The notes: generated from the letters alone by a model not told the origin. Positions 25,733 through 35,151 are shown, numbered from the stretch's first letter. The stretch is 64,000 bases of DNA from CAWDVH01 sp963805705 (GCA_963805705.1 CAWDVH010000004.1:248001-312000); one strand, 5' to 3'. A program made the numbers and translations.

Positions 25733-28090
25733 TTGCCGGAGCAAGCCGAGACCGCCGCCGCACCCCGACCCTCACGGCTAGCGCTGGCGGTCGACGTCAC
25801 GGCCACCGAGCGCGGCCTCATCGAGCAGTGGCTGCGCAGCGGTGGGCTGGAGGGCGCCGAGCCCGCCGCGGGATCTGCCCCACCCGCCGCACCTGCTGCG
25901 ATGCTCGATGGCGCTGACGGCTCGTTCGCCGCTCGCCTGCAGCAGCACCCCGACGCCCTGGTAATCCCGCTGCGCGTCGTCTGGCTGCCGCGCGAACGCG
26001 ATGGCGACCGTCATACCCGCTGGTCTGACCTGGTGCTCCTGGCCAGCCCGCACCGGCCGGGTGGCTGGCGTCAGCACCGCATCGCCAGCCGGGGACCCGA
26101 CCGGTACCGGATCGTCGCCGGGGAGCCGGCCCTGCTCAGCGAACTTCGCGCCCGCTATCAGGCCGAGGCCGGATCAACATCAGACGCCGATGCGTTCGCG
26201 CGCTACGTCCGGCGCGCGGCCGTGGTGACGCTGGAGCGCGCCGAGCGGCGCCTGGTCGGCGACCGCTACAAGGTGCCGCGCCTGGTGGCCGAGCAGATCA
26301 CCGACCGTCCCGCGTTCCGCGCCGAGCTGTCCGCGCTGGCGGTGCGGCTCGGGCTCACCGAGCAGGAGGTGGACGCCAGGGTGGCGGCCGCGCTCGACGA
26401 GCTGGTCGCGGTCCAGAGCCGGGCGGCGATCGACCTGTGGTCGGGCGTCATGCGCCCGCTGCACGCCGGGACCTGGACCGTCGAGGCCGATGAGGCCGGG
26501 CTGAGCCGGCTGCGGGAGCTGAACAAGCGCCACGCGCTGATCTTCCTGCCGTCGCACCGCTCATACGCCGATTCCCTGGTCCTGGCCGGGGTGCTGGCCC
26601 GCCATGATTTTCCCGGCAACCACGTCGTGGGCGGCAACAACCTGGACTTCTGGCCCGTGGGTCCCCTGGCCCGCCGGGCGGGCATCGTCTTCATCCGCCG
26701 CAGTTTCGGCCACGACGAGATCTACCGGACTGTCGTGCAGGAGTACTTCGGCTACCTGCTATCCAAGCGGTTCAATCTCGAGTGGTACTTCGAGGGAGGC
26801 CGGTCCAGGACCGGCAAGCTGCGCTCGCCCCGGTACGGCCTGCTGCACTATGTCGCCGCGGCGCTGCTCAGCGGCCGGGCGCAGGACGTGTACCTCGTCC
26901 CCGTCTCGATCACCTACGACCGGCTGCCGGAGGTCTCGCAGATGGCCGCCGAGCAGGCCGGGGCGGCCAAGAAGAAAGAGGGGCTGACCTGGCTGGCGCG
27001 ATACGCGCGATCTCAGCGGCACAGCTCCGGTGCCGCGTACGTCCGCTTCGGCGAGGCGTTCGCGATGCGCCCGCGGCTGGCCGCCGCCGATGCCAGCGAG
27101 CAGGAGCAGCGCGCCGCGCTGCAGAAGATCGCCTTCGAGGTCGCGGTCGGAATCAACCGGGCCGCGCCGGTGACGGCCAACGCCCTGGTCGCCCTCGCGC
27201 TGCTGGGCGTGCGTGATCAGGCGCTCACGCTCGCCCAGGTCCGCCAGGTGCTGGAGCCGATCCTCGGCTACATCAGCGTCCGGCAGATCCCGGCGACCGG
27301 CCTCGCCGTGCTGCACGACGCGGCCGGCGTCGGCGCGGTGCTCAGCCAGCTGAACCGGGCCGGCGTCATCAGCATCTACGCCGGCGGCGTGGAGCCGGTG
27401 TACGCGATCGAGCCGGGCCAGCACCTGGTCGCCGCGTTCTACCGCAACAATGCCATCCACTGGTTCGTCAACCGGGCCATCGTCGAGCTGGCCATGCTGC
27501 ACGCGGCGCAGACCGCCGACGGAGCGCCCCTGGCCGAGGGGCAGGCGGAGGCCAGGCGGCTCCGCGACCAGCTGAAGTTCGAGTTCTTCTTCCCCGACCG
27601 TGACACGTTCGAAGCCGAGCTCACCCAGGAGCTGCGGCTGATCGCGCCCGACTGGGAGCAGCACATCGGGACGGCCGGCCAGGTACGCGAGCTGCTGTCC
27701 CGGTCGGGATTCCTGATGGCGCACCGGGTCCTGCGCTCGTTCCTGGACGCCCAGCTCGTCGTCGCCGAGCGGCTGGCCGCGCGCGACGCCCGTGACCAGG
27801 TCGAGCCCGAGGCTTTCCTCGATGAGTGCGAGGCCGTGGGGCGGCAGATGCTGCTGCAAGGGCGCCTACACGGATCGGAGTCGCTGTCTCGTGAGCTGCT
27901 GCGCGCCGCACTCAAACTAGCCGCCAATCGCGATCTCCTGCCCCCGGCCGCCGAGGGCGCCGGGGCTCGCGAGCTCACGGCGCGCCGCGAGCAATCCGCG
28001 TCGTACGTGCGCGACCTGCTCGCGCGCGTACGCATCGCCGAGTCCCTGGACGCGGCCCACCGGGCGGAGGTCACCGGTGTTGATATCTGA
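25733..28090 (+). CDS. plsB: Glycerol-3-phosphate 1-O-acyltransferase PlsB
   Basis: This is a protein of about 785 residues. The acyltransferase core has the catalytic LPSHRSYADS (HX4D), FIRRSFGHDEIYR, EGGRSRTGK and VPVSITYDRLPE. Long N- and C-terminal parts are typical of PlsB. It acylates position 1 of glycerol-3-phosphate at the membrane. The TTG at 25733 was chosen over the open frame start at 25688 because GGAGGGG lies 7-8 bases before it. The stop overlaps plsC by 14 bp. The order plsB, HAD-PlsC, WS/DGAT mirrors Rv2482c-Rv2484c of M. tuberculosis as I recall it. Confidence 0.9.
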   Translation: MPEQAETAAAPRPSRLALAVDVTATERGLIEQWLRSGGLEGAEPAAGSAPPAAPAAMLDGADGSFAARLQQHPDALVIPLRVVWLPRERDGDRHTRWSDLVLLASPHRPGGWRQHRIASRGPDRYRIVAGEPALLSELRARYQAEAGSTSDADAFARYVRRAAVVTLERAERRLVGDRYKVPRLVAEQITDRPAFRAELSALAVRLGLTEQEVDARVAAALDELVAVQSRAAIDLWSGVMRPLHAGTWTVEADEAGLSRLRELNKRHALIFLPSHRSYADSLVLAGVLARHDFPGNHVVGGNNLDFWPVGPLARRAGIVFIRRSFGHDEIYRTVVQEYFGYLLSKRFNLEWYFEGGRSRTGKLRSPRYGLLHYVAAALLSGRAQDVYLVPVSITYDRLPEVSQMAAEQAGAAKKKEGLTWLARYARSQRHSSGAAYVRFGEAFAMRPRLAAADASEQEQRAALQKIAFEVAVGINRAAPVTANALVALALLGVRDQALTLAQVRQVLEPILGYISVRQIPATGLAVLHDAAGVGAVLSQLNRAGVISIYAGGVEPVYAIEPGQHLVAAFYRNNAIHWFVNRAIVELAMLHAAQTADGAPLAEGQAEARRLRDQLKFEFFFPDRDTFEAELTQELRLIAPDWEQHIGTAGQVRELLSRSGFLMAHRVLRSFLDAQLVVAERLAARDARDQVEPEAFLDECEAVGRQMLLQGRLHGSESLSRELLRAALKLAANRDLLPPAAEGAGARELTARREQSASYVRDLLARVRIAESLDAAHRAEVTGVDI

Positions 28091-29567
28091 GGCTGTCGCC
28101 GACGTCCTGGCCGGCCCGGCCGGGCCCGCGGTCGGCGCGTTCTTCGACTTCGACGGCACCGTCATCGACGGCTACTCCGCGGGCGACTTCTACCGGTACC
28201 GGCTGCGCCACCTGGACATAGGACCGGTCGAGGCCGCGCAGACGCTCGTTCTCGGCTTGCGCGGGGTCACCAGCGAAGCGGACTTCGAGGCCTTCGTCGC
28301 GCTCGGTTTCGCCGCCTGGGCCGGCCGGTCGGAGGACGAGCTCACCGAGCTCGGCGAGCGATTGTTCGCCCAGCAGATCGCCGGGCGCCTGTTCCCTGAG
28401 GCATGGCAGCTGATCCGGGCGCACGAGCGGATGGGGCACACCATGGTGCTCGCGTCCTCCGCTTCCCGGTTCCAGGTCGAGCCGGCGGCGCGTGCCACCG
28501 GGATTGAGCACGTGCTGTGCACGCCGGTGGAGGTCACCGCCGACGGCACCCTGACCGGCCGGGCCGCGGGCCCGACGCTGTGGCGGCAGGGGAAGGCGGA
28601 CGCGGTGGTCTCCTTCGCCGATGCCCACGGTGTCGACCTGCGCTCTAGCTATGCGTATTCCAACGGCGACGAGGACGTGCCTTTCCTGTCGGCGGTCGGT
28701 CATCCCTGGGCGGTCAATCCCGGAAAGCGGCTGCTGGCCCACGCCCGCGCCCAGCGCTGGCCGATCCTGGTGTTCGCCGGGCGAGGACGGCCGGGAGCCG
28801 AGCAGGTCGCCAGGACGGCGGCCGCGTACGGGGGCATGTTCACCGCGATGGCCACCGGCCTCGCCTTCGGCCTGCTCAACCGCAGCCACCGTAGCGGGCT
28901 CGACACCACGACGGCACTGCTCGGCGAGCTCGGCCTGGGCCTGGCCGGCGTGCGGGTGCGGGTGCACGGCGAGCAGAATCTGTGGGAGAAACGTCCCGCG
29001 GTGTTCATCTTCAACCATCAGAGCCAGCTGGACATGGCGATCCTCTGCAAGCTCCTGCGCGAGGGGTTCACCGCCGTGGCCAAGAAGGAGCTGGCCAACG
29101 ACCCGGTAGTCGGCCTCGCCTTCCGCCTGGCCGGGGTGACCTTCATCGATCGCGGCGACCACGGCCACGCGCGCCAGGCGCTGGAACCAGCGGTCCAGCG
29201 GCTCCGCGACGGAATCTCCGTGCTGATCGCCCCCGAGGGAACACGCTCGGTGACTCCGGCCCTGGGGGAATTCAAGAAAGGAGCCTTCCACATGGCGATG
29301 CAGGCAGGCGTCCCGGTTGTACCGATCGTCATCCGCAATGCGGGCGAGCTGATGTGGCGGGACGCGGCCACGATCCGCTCCGGCCTCATCGACGTCGTCG
29401 TCCACCCGGCGATCGACGTCAGCACCTGGGCCACTGATGAGCTCACCGAGCGCGTGGCCGGTGTCCGCCAGCTGTACGCCGACACGCTGGCCAGCTGGCC
29501 CGGCTCGGAGCTGCCCGGCCCTGAGCTGCCCGGCTCGGAAGTGCCCGGTTCGGAAGTGCCCGCATGA
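28077..29567 (+). CDS. plsC: HAD phosphatase-PlsC acyltransferase fusion
   Basis: The 496-residue bifunctional protein has two domains. Residues 1-225 form a SerB-like HAD phosphatase with DFDGT (D24, D26), ASSASRFQ and SNGDEDVPFL. Residues about 285-480 form a 1-acyl-glycerol-3-phosphate acyltransferase with IFNHQSQLDMAIL (HX4D) and IAPEGTRS. PlsC makes phosphatidic acid; the HAD half resembles the Rv2483c arrangement and may dephosphorylate lipid intermediates, though this is unproven. The extreme C-terminus is a short repeat of LPGSE/VPGSE units. The GTG start overlaps plsB, and the stop overlaps the next gene by 4 bp. Confidence 0.88.
   Translation: MLISEAVADVLAGPAGPAVGAFFDFDGTVIDGYSAGDFYRYRLRHLDIGPVEAAQTLVLGLRGVTSEADFEAFVALGFAAWAGRSEDELTELGERLFAQQIAGRLFPEAWQLIRAHERMGHTMVLASSASRFQVEPAARATGIEHVLCTPVEVTADGTLTGRAAGPTLWRQGKADAVVSFADAHGVDLRSSYAYSNGDEDVPFLSAVGHPWAVNPGKRLLAHARAQRWPILVFAGRGRPGAEQVARTAAAYGGMFTAMATGLAFGLLNRSHRSGLDTTTALLGELGLGLAGVRVRVHGEQNLWEKRPAVFIFNHQSQLDMAILCKLLREGFTAVAKKELANDPVVGLAFRLAGVTFIDRGDHGHARQALEPAVQRLRDGISVLIAPEGTRSVTPALGEFKKGAFHMAMQAGVPVVPIVIRNAGELMWRDAATIRSGLIDVVVHPAIDVSTWATDELTERVAGVRQLYADTLASWPGSELPGPELPGSEVPGSEVPA
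29499..29561. repeat. 15-bp repeats at the 3' end of plsC
   Basis: Four units related to CTGCCCGGCTCGGAG encode WPGSE, LPGPE, LPGSE, VPGSE and a last partial VP, forming a disordered tail right up to the stop codon. Confidence 0.75.
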
Positions 29568-31387
29568 CCGCCCGGGAGCCGGATCTCGTCGCGGCCGGCG
29601 CGGCCTGGTCCGCCGCCGCGCAGATGAACTCGTTCGAGACCGTGATGTGGCGATCGGAAGCCGACCCCAGGCTGCGCTCCACGGTGACTCTGGTCGAGAT
29701 CATGGACCAGGCCCCGGACGCTGACCGGCTGCTGCGGGCGCACGACTGGGCTTCCCGGATCGTGCCCAGGTTCCGGCAGCGGGTGGTCGAGCCGCCGCTG
29801 ACCCTGGGCGCGCCCGAATGGGTCACCGACGGCGAGATTGACTTTGCCTATCACCTGCAGCACATGCACCTGACCGCGCCGGGCACGCTGGATCAGGTTT
29901 TCGAGATCGCGCAAGCCGTCGCCATGCGCCCCTTCGACCGGGCCCGGCCCCTCTGGGAGGCCGTGGTCATCGACGGCCTCGAAGGCGGCCAGGCGGCCTA
30001 CATCCTGAAGGCACACCACGTCCTGACCGACGGCATCGGCGGCGTCCAGCTGCTGTCGATGCTGCACAGCCGGTCCCGCGCGCCTATGCGTGACCGGCCA
30101 GAGCCGCCCGCGCCGCCTGCCGATACGCGCACGACGGCGGAGATACTCGCCGGCCAGGGGGCCCGGCGGGCGGCCGAGGCACCAGCCGAGGCGATCCGCC
30201 AGTCGTCCGTCGCCGCCGAGCTCGCCGCCCGGGCGATCAGCTCACCGGCACGTGCCCTAACCGACGTGATCTCGTTCGCGTCCTCGCTGCGGCGCGTGGC
30301 GGATCCGGCGACCGGAGCTCCCTCGCCGCTGCTGCGCCCGCGGAGCCTGGCCTGGCGGTTCGAGGCGGCCGAGGTCCCGCTGGCCGACCTGAAGGAGGCC
30401 GCCAAATCGGCCGGGGGGTCGGTCAACGACGCGTTCGTGGCCGCGGTGCTCGGCGGGTTCCGCCGCTATCACGAGCACTTCGGCGTGTCCGTCGACACCA
30501 TGCCGGTCGCGATGCCGATCAGCCTGCGCACGGCCGAGGACCCGGCCGGCGGCAACCGGTTCGCCGGCGCGCGGTTCGCCGCGCCCGTCGCCGAGCCTGA
30601 TCCCGCCGAGCGGATGCGGCAGGTGCGGGAGTTCGTGATCACGGCCAGGGCGGAGCCCGCCATCGATGCGGCAGCGCTGCTGTCGCCGGCGCTCAGCCAC
30701 CTGCCGGGAGCGCTGGTCGCGCGTGTCCTGGCCACCTTGACCAGCACTAACGACGCGCAGGTCAGTAACGTGCCCGGCATTCCGTACCCGGTCTACATGG
30801 CCGGGGCGAGGATCACCCGGATGTACCCGTTCGGCCCGCTGCCCGGCTGCGCCGCCATGATCACGTTGCTCTCCCACGACGGCACCTGCTGCATCGGGAT
30901 CAACATGGATGCGGCCGCCATAACCGATCCGGGGCTCTTCCGGCGCTGTCTCGTCGAGAGCATCGACGAGATCCTGGCCCTGCGCCCGGCCCGGCCGGCC
31001 ACGGCCAAGCCGGCCAGAGCCGCAACCAAGCCCGCCAGCACCAAGGCGACCAGAGCCAAGCCCGCCGCAACCAAGCCGGCCAAGGCCAAGGCCGCGACGG
31101 CCAAGCCGGCCACGGCCACGCCGGCCAAGGCCGCCACCAAGTCGGCTAGGGCCGCAAACAAGCCGGTCAAGGCCACGACTAAGCCGGACGCGGCCCCGGC
31201 CCCGTCATCCCCCGCCCGGGCAACGCCGAGAACAGGAGCCGCGCGCAAGAGCAGCCGGGCCACCGCGCCCCTGGGTGCCGGCGCCTCCCAGTCCCGGCCC
31301 GCCCCCGGGCACCGGCCCGGCCCCCGGCAACTCATCGCTCCCCGGCAACTCATCGGCCCCTGGTACCTCATCGGCCCCGGCAGGTAG
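29564..31387 (+). CDS. Wax ester synthase/diacylglycerol acyltransferase (WS/DGAT) with a Lys/Ala-rich tail
   Basis: The 607-residue protein has a core (1-478) typical of WS/DGAT: catalytic HHVLTDG at 151-157, SVNDAFVAAVLGGFRRYHEH and the NVPGIPYPVY segment. WS/DGAT enzymes form triacylglycerol or wax esters from acyl-CoA at the membrane. Residues 479-607 are an unusual extension made of TKPA/AKPA units, histone H1-like in composition and very basic, ending with LIAPRQLIGPWYLIGPGR-type short repeats. Such a tail could bind DNA or polyanions, or coat lipid droplets; this is inference. It is the last gene of the plsB-plsC operon. Confidence 0.87.
   Translation: MTAREPDLVAAGAAWSAAAQMNSFETVMWRSEADPRLRSTVTLVEIMDQAPDADRLLRAHDWASRIVPRFRQRVVEPPLTLGAPEWVTDGEIDFAYHLQHMHLTAPGTLDQVFEIAQAVAMRPFDRARPLWEAVVIDGLEGGQAAYILKAHHVLTDGIGGVQLLSMLHSRSRAPMRDRPEPPAPPADTRTTAEILAGQGARRAAEAPAEAIRQSSVAAELAARAISSPARALTDVISFASSLRRVADPATGAPSPLLRPRSLAWRFEAAEVPLADLKEAAKSAGGSVNDAFVAAVLGGFRRYHEHFGVSVDTMPVAMPISLRTAEDPAGGNRFAGARFAAPVAEPDPAERMRQVREFVITARAEPAIDAAALLSPALSHLPGALVARVLATLTSTNDAQVSNVPGIPYPVYMAGARITRMYPFGPLPGCAAMITLLSHDGTCCIGINMDAAAITDPGLFRRCLVESIDEILALRPARPATAKPARAATKPASTKATRAKPAATKPAKAKAATAKPATATPAKAATKSARAANKPVKATTKPDAAPAPSSPARATPRTGAARKSSRATAPLGAGASQSRPAPGHRPGPRQLIAPRQLIGPWYLIGPGR
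31000..31190. repeat. Lys/Ala/Pro codon repeats coding the WS/DGAT tail
   Basis: Degenerate 12- to 15-bp units built on GCCAAGCCGGCC produce about 15 KPA/KAT motifs. They look slippage-derived and stay in frame. Confidence 0.65.
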
Positions 31388-31695
31388 CTAGTCGGGATCG
31401 TCGCCCGGCTGGGGAGTAACCCGATGGATGTGAATTTCAACGGCATGCAACCCGTTGGATGCCACAACCACCGGGTTACGCGGGAGCGATGACGGGCTGC
31501 CGTATGGCGGGCCGGGACCGGGGCGCGGGCCGCGACTGGGGCGCGGGGCCGGACCGGGCGCGGGGCGGGACTGGGAGGCGGGGCGGTGCTGGGGCGCGGC
31601 ACGGGGCCGGACTGGGGCGCGGGGCGGGACTGGGGCGGATGGATCCGTTTCGAATGGATCTTGAGTGGGTGCGGGGCAGATTTCGCCAGGACGGA
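31388..31695. other. Gene-free 308-bp spacer with G-rich repeats
   Basis: Between the convergent WS/DGAT and kstD genes there is no credible gene. The first 100 bp have mixed composition, with a weak AACCCG/CGGGTT inverted pair. From about 31508 to 31640 the plus strand is a degenerate repeat of GGGACTGGGGCGCGG units with many GGG/GGGG runs, which could form G-quadruplexes. An open frame across it is only a composition effect. Confidence 0.6.
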
Positions 31696-33357
31696 TCAGC
31701 GGGCGCCCGCCAGGTCCAGCGCGGCGATGTAGCCGAAGGTCATCGCCGGGCCGATGGTGGCGCCGGCGCCGGCGTAGCTGCGGCCCATCACGGCCGCGCT
31801 GGCGTTGCCCGCGGCATACAGGCCGGCGATCGGGGTGCCGTCCTCGCGCAGCACCCTGGCCCGCTCGTCGGTGCGCAGGCCGCCCTTGGTGCCAAGGTCG
31901 CCGGGCACGATCTTCACGGCGTAGAAGGGCGGGCGCAGCAGCGGCGCGAGGCACGGGTTGGGGCGCTGGCGCGGGTCGCCGTAGTAGCGGTCATAGGCCG
32001 AGTCGCCGCGGCCGAAGTCCTCGTCCCGGCCCGTCTCGGCGAACTCGTTGAACCGGACGACGGTCTTGGCCAGGGCGGCCGGGTCCACGCCGATGAGAGC
32101 GGCCAGCTCGGCGAGGGCAGGCGCGCGGTGGACCGCGCCGGCGGCGTACCAGCGGCGGGGCAGGGGCCTGCGCGGCGGCCGGCCGGCGAACACGTAGGTG
32201 TCGCGGTAGCGCTGGTCGATGATCAGCCAGGCCGGGATGTGCGGGCTGCCGGAGAGGTGCCCGTCGTACATCGCGTGCACGGCGTCGACGTACGGGGCCG
32301 ACTCGTTCACGAAGCGCTGCCCGGCGCCGTTCACCAGGATGCAGCCGGGCAGGCTGCGCTCGGCGAGGCAGAAGAACGGCCCGCCGGGCAGCGGTATGGA
32401 CGGGCCCCACCAGGCATCGTCCATGAGGTCGAGCGCCGCTCCGGCGGCCTGGCCAGCGGTGATCGCGTCCCCGGTGTTCCCGGCCGAGCCGGTCGTCCAC
32501 TCGATGCCGATCGGCTGGCGCTGGTAGTGCCGCCGCATTTCCTCGTTGCGCTCGAAGCCGCCCGCGGCCAGCACGACGCCGCGGCGGGCCCGGACGAGCG
32601 CCACCTGCCCGTCGCGGGTCACCCGGACACCCGTGACCCGGCCGTCCGTTATCTGCAAGCCGGTCATCGCAGTGCCCAGCCAGAGCGGGACCTGCCGGGC
32701 GGCCAGCCCCGCCCGCAGGCCTGCGGCGAGGGCCTGGCCCATGCTGAGCGTGCGCTGGCGCAGCAGCCGCGAGCGCGCCAGCCGGCCCGCGACCCTGGCC
32801 GTGGCGAGGATGGCACGGGGATGGCGGGGGCCGAGGCTCAGCCAGCGGTAGTCGGCCTGGGTGATCGTCACGCCGTTCGGGGCCGGCAGGTAGGCCGGGT
32901 TGAGGTGGGCCAGCTCGGCCCCGAGCAGCCGCCCGTCCAGCGGCACCGGCTCGATGCTACGGCCCTGGGCCAGCCCGCCGGGGGCCTCGGGGTAGTAGTC
33001 GGCGTAGTTCGGCACCCAGGTGAAGTCGACCGGCGTGCTGGCCCGCACGAACGCGAGCATGGCCGGGCCGTGCTCCAGCAGTGCCTGCTGTCGCTGCGGT
33101 GAAACGCAGTCACCCGCCACATGGGCGAGGTACGCCCTGGCCTGCTGCGGGGTATCCCGGACGCCGGCCTTGCGCAGCACCTCGTTGCCGGGGGCCCAGA
33201 TGCCGCCGCCCGAGCGGGCCGTCGAGCCGCCGAACCACTCCGTCTTCTCCAGCACCACGGTGCGCAGGCCGTGATCCGCGGCGGTGAGGGCGGCGGTCAT
33301 CCCGGCGGCGCCGCTGCCTACGACGACGACGTCAAATTCGGCCTCGTCCGTTGTCAT
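31696..33357 (-). CDS. kstD: 3-Ketosteroid delta-1-dehydrogenase KstD
   Basis: The 553-residue flavoprotein has an N-terminal FAD motif VVVGSGAAGMTAAL and GGSTARSGGGIW. Its C-terminal segment NASAAVMGRSYAGAGATIGP is highly typical of KstD. It inserts the 1,2 double bond into ring A of 3-ketosteroids. Together with 9-alpha-hydroxylation by KshAB this opens ring B. The frame is intact. The ATG at 33357 leaves 22 bp to a KstR box shared with the divergent flavoprotein gene. Confidence 0.92.
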   Translation of the reverse strand: MTTDEAEFDVVVVGSGAAGMTAALTAADHGLRTVVLEKTEWFGGSTARSGGGIWAPGNEVLRKAGVRDTPQQARAYLAHVAGDCVSPQRQQALLEHGPAMLAFVRASTPVDFTWVPNYADYYPEAPGGLAQGRSIEPVPLDGRLLGAELAHLNPAYLPAPNGVTITQADYRWLSLGPRHPRAILATARVAGRLARSRLLRQRTLSMGQALAAGLRAGLAARQVPLWLGTAMTGLQITDGRVTGVRVTRDGQVALVRARRGVVLAAGGFERNEEMRRHYQRQPIGIEWTTGSAGNTGDAITAGQAAGAALDLMDDAWWGPSIPLPGGPFFCLAERSLPGCILVNGAGQRFVNESAPYVDAVHAMYDGHLSGSPHIPAWLIIDQRYRDTYVFAGRPPRRPLPRRWYAAGAVHRAPALAELAALIGVDPAALAKTVVRFNEFAETGRDEDFGRGDSAYDRYYGDPRQRPNPCLAPLLRPPFYAVKIVPGDLGTKGGLRTDERARVLREDGTPIAGLYAAGNASAAVMGRSYAGAGATIGPAMTFGYIAALDLAGAR

Positions 33358-33379
33358 GGAACCTCCCGCCGCTTCATAC

Positions 33380-33393
33380 TAGAACACGTTACA
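33380..33393. promoter_or_regulatory. KstR operator between kstD and a KstD-like gene
   Basis: TAGAACACGTTACA fits TnnAACnnGTTnnA, with one perfect TAGAAC half and one weaker GTTACA half. It lies 22 bp upstream of kstD and 68 bp upstream of the rightward flavoprotein, so both probably belong to the KstR regulon. Confidence 0.8.
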
Positions 33394-33461
33394 GTTCTGG
33401 CCGAGGGGCGATATCGGCGTCGCGGCCCGGCCGCGCGCGACTCGCCCCGACGGAGGCGCTG

Positions 33462-35090
33462 GTGCCGCAGACCTGGGACGTCCAGGCCGACGTGGTCGTC
33501 GTGGGATTCGGTGCCGCGGGCGCATGCGCCGCCCTGGAGGCCACCTGGGCCGGCGCGCAGGTCGTGGTCATCGACCGGTTCGGCGGCGGCGGTGCCACCG
33601 CTTTGTCCGGCGGGGTGGTCTATGCCGGCGGCGGCACGCCGCAGCAGCGCGAGGCGGGCGTCACCGACACCCCGGCGGCGATGTTCGACTACCTGGCGCT
33701 GGAGGTCGGCGACGCGGTGTCGGCGGGTACGCTGCGGGAGTTTTGCGCGGGCAGCGCGGCGATGCTGGCGTGGCTGGAGCGCCGCGGCGTGCCGTTCGAT
33801 GGCAGTCTGTGCCCGGACAAGACCTCCTATCCCACCAACCGGCACTACCTGTACTACTCGGGCAGCGAGCTGTCCGAGCGGAAGGCCGCCCCGCCCGCGC
33901 CGCGGGGCCACCGGGCCCGCGGCCGTGGGACGTCGGGAAGCGTGCTGTTCGGCGCCCTGGCCCTGGCCGTTGGCGGGTCCGGTGCCCAGGTGCTCAGGCA
34001 GACCATGGCGACCGCCTTGATCACGGATTCCTCGGGACGGGTAACCGGGGTGCGCTGCAGCACCCTGCGCGGTGCGCCAGGCTGGGCGGCCGTTGCCCAC
34101 GGTGTGCTGCATGGCTGGTCGGCCCGGCCGTATGTCTATGCGCCCCGTCTCGGCCGCGCCCTGCACCGGCCGGTGGCCTGGCTGGAGCGCCGGTACGGCC
34201 GCCCGCTGCTGGTGTCGGCACAGTGCGGCGTGGTGCTGGCAGCAGGCGGGTTCGTGGCCAACCGGCAGATGATGCGCGAGCACGCGCCCGGCTACCGCGG
34301 CGGGCTGCCGCTGGGGACGCCCGGCGACGATGGCAGCGGGATCCGGCTCGGTGCGCAGGCCGGCGGCGCGACCCGGTTCCTGGACCGGATCTCGGCCTGG
34401 CGCTTCCTCAGCCCGCCGGAGGCCCTGCTGCGCGGCATCCTGGTGGATCGCGCGGGCCGGCGGGTGTGCGATGAGTCCCGGTACGGGGCGGCTATCGGCG
34501 AGGCGATCGTGACCAGGCCGCACCGGCAGGCGTGGCTGCTGGTCGACCGCTCTACCGTGACACGGGCCTGGCGGCAGCTGCGCGGCACGACGCTGTGGTT
34601 TCAGCGGCTGCAGGCGATGTACCTGCTGACCGCCGGGCGGATCCGGGCCCCGACGATCTCGGCCCTGGCGGCACGGGCGGGAATCGACCCCGGCGGCCTG
34701 GCGGCGACCCTGGACGCCTACAACGGGGCGGCCGCCGCGGGGCTGGCCGACCCGGCGGGCAAGCCGGCCGACATGGTCAGGGCGCAGGACCGGCCGCCCT
34801 ACTCGCTCATCGACTTCTCGGTCCGGCCGCGGCTGGCCAGCCCGACGCCGATGCTGACCCTGGGCGGTCTGGTGGTGTCGGAGCAGACCGGTCAGGTACG
34901 CCGGGCGGATGGCTCCGCGGTGGCGGGGCTGTACGCCGCGGGCCGCAGCGCGGTCGGCCTGTGCTCGCGGTCCTATGTCAGCGGGCTGTCGCTCGCCGAC
35001 TGCGTCTTCTCCGGCCGGCGAGCCGGACGGCACGCCGCGGCCGACCTGCGCGCCCGGTCGCCGGGCCCGCCTGGGAGCGACGCTATGTAA
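33462..35090 (+). CDS. KstD-like FAD-dependent oxidoreductase
   Basis: The 542-residue flavoprotein belongs to the fumarate reductase/KstD group: FAD motif VVVGFGAAGACAALEA, VVLAAGGFVANRQMM and LYAAGRSAVGLCSRSYVSGLSLADCVFSG. It differs clearly from the adjacent kstD product in the active-site C-terminal segment. It could act on another 3-ketosteroid isomer or ring-reduced steroid, but the substrate is unknown. The GTG at 33462 was chosen for its GGAGG RBS; an ATG at 33351 would overlap kstD and cover the KstR box. Its stop codon is part of the hipBA operator region. Confidence 0.83.
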   Translation: MPQTWDVQADVVVVGFGAAGACAALEATWAGAQVVVIDRFGGGGATALSGGVVYAGGGTPQQREAGVTDTPAAMFDYLALEVGDAVSAGTLREFCAGSAAMLAWLERRGVPFDGSLCPDKTSYPTNRHYLYYSGSELSERKAAPPAPRGHRARGRGTSGSVLFGALALAVGGSGAQVLRQTMATALITDSSGRVTGVRCSTLRGAPGWAAVAHGVLHGWSARPYVYAPRLGRALHRPVAWLERRYGRPLLVSAQCGVVLAAGGFVANRQMMREHAPGYRGGLPLGTPGDDGSGIRLGAQAGGATRFLDRISAWRFLSPPEALLRGILVDRAGRRVCDESRYGAAIGEAIVTRPHRQAWLLVDRSTVTRAWRQLRGTTLWFQRLQAMYLLTAGRIRAPTISALAARAGIDPGGLAATLDAYNGAAAAGLADPAGKPADMVRAQDRPPYSLIDFSVRPRLASPTPMLTLGGLVVSEQTGQVRRADGSAVAGLYAAGRSAVGLCSRSYVSGLSLADCVFSGRRAGRHAAADLRARSPGPPGSDAM

Positions 35091-35142
35091 AGTAGCATGT
35101 GTGCTACTCTAAATAAGTTAGGATAGCAACGGAGCTACTTTA
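35088..35142. promoter_or_regulatory. hipBA operator/promoter with repeated GTAGC palindromes
   Basis: A palindrome AGTAGCA-TGTG-TGCTACT lies at 35091-35108. A TAAAGTAGC at 35088-35096 is mirrored by GCTACTTTA at 35134-35142. The AT-rich DNA between them (CTAAATAAGTTAGGATAG) should hold the promoter. These repeated inverted half-sites just before hipB are the expected binding sites of a HipB dimer. The leftmost site overlaps the stop of the upstream flavoprotein gene. Confidence 0.75.
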
Positions 35143-35151
35143 AGGGTATCT

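Noticed and set aside
31459..33102. 547-residue plus-strand frame opposite kstD
   Set aside because: Arises from the G-rich repeat and the reverse of kstD; no protein-like motif.
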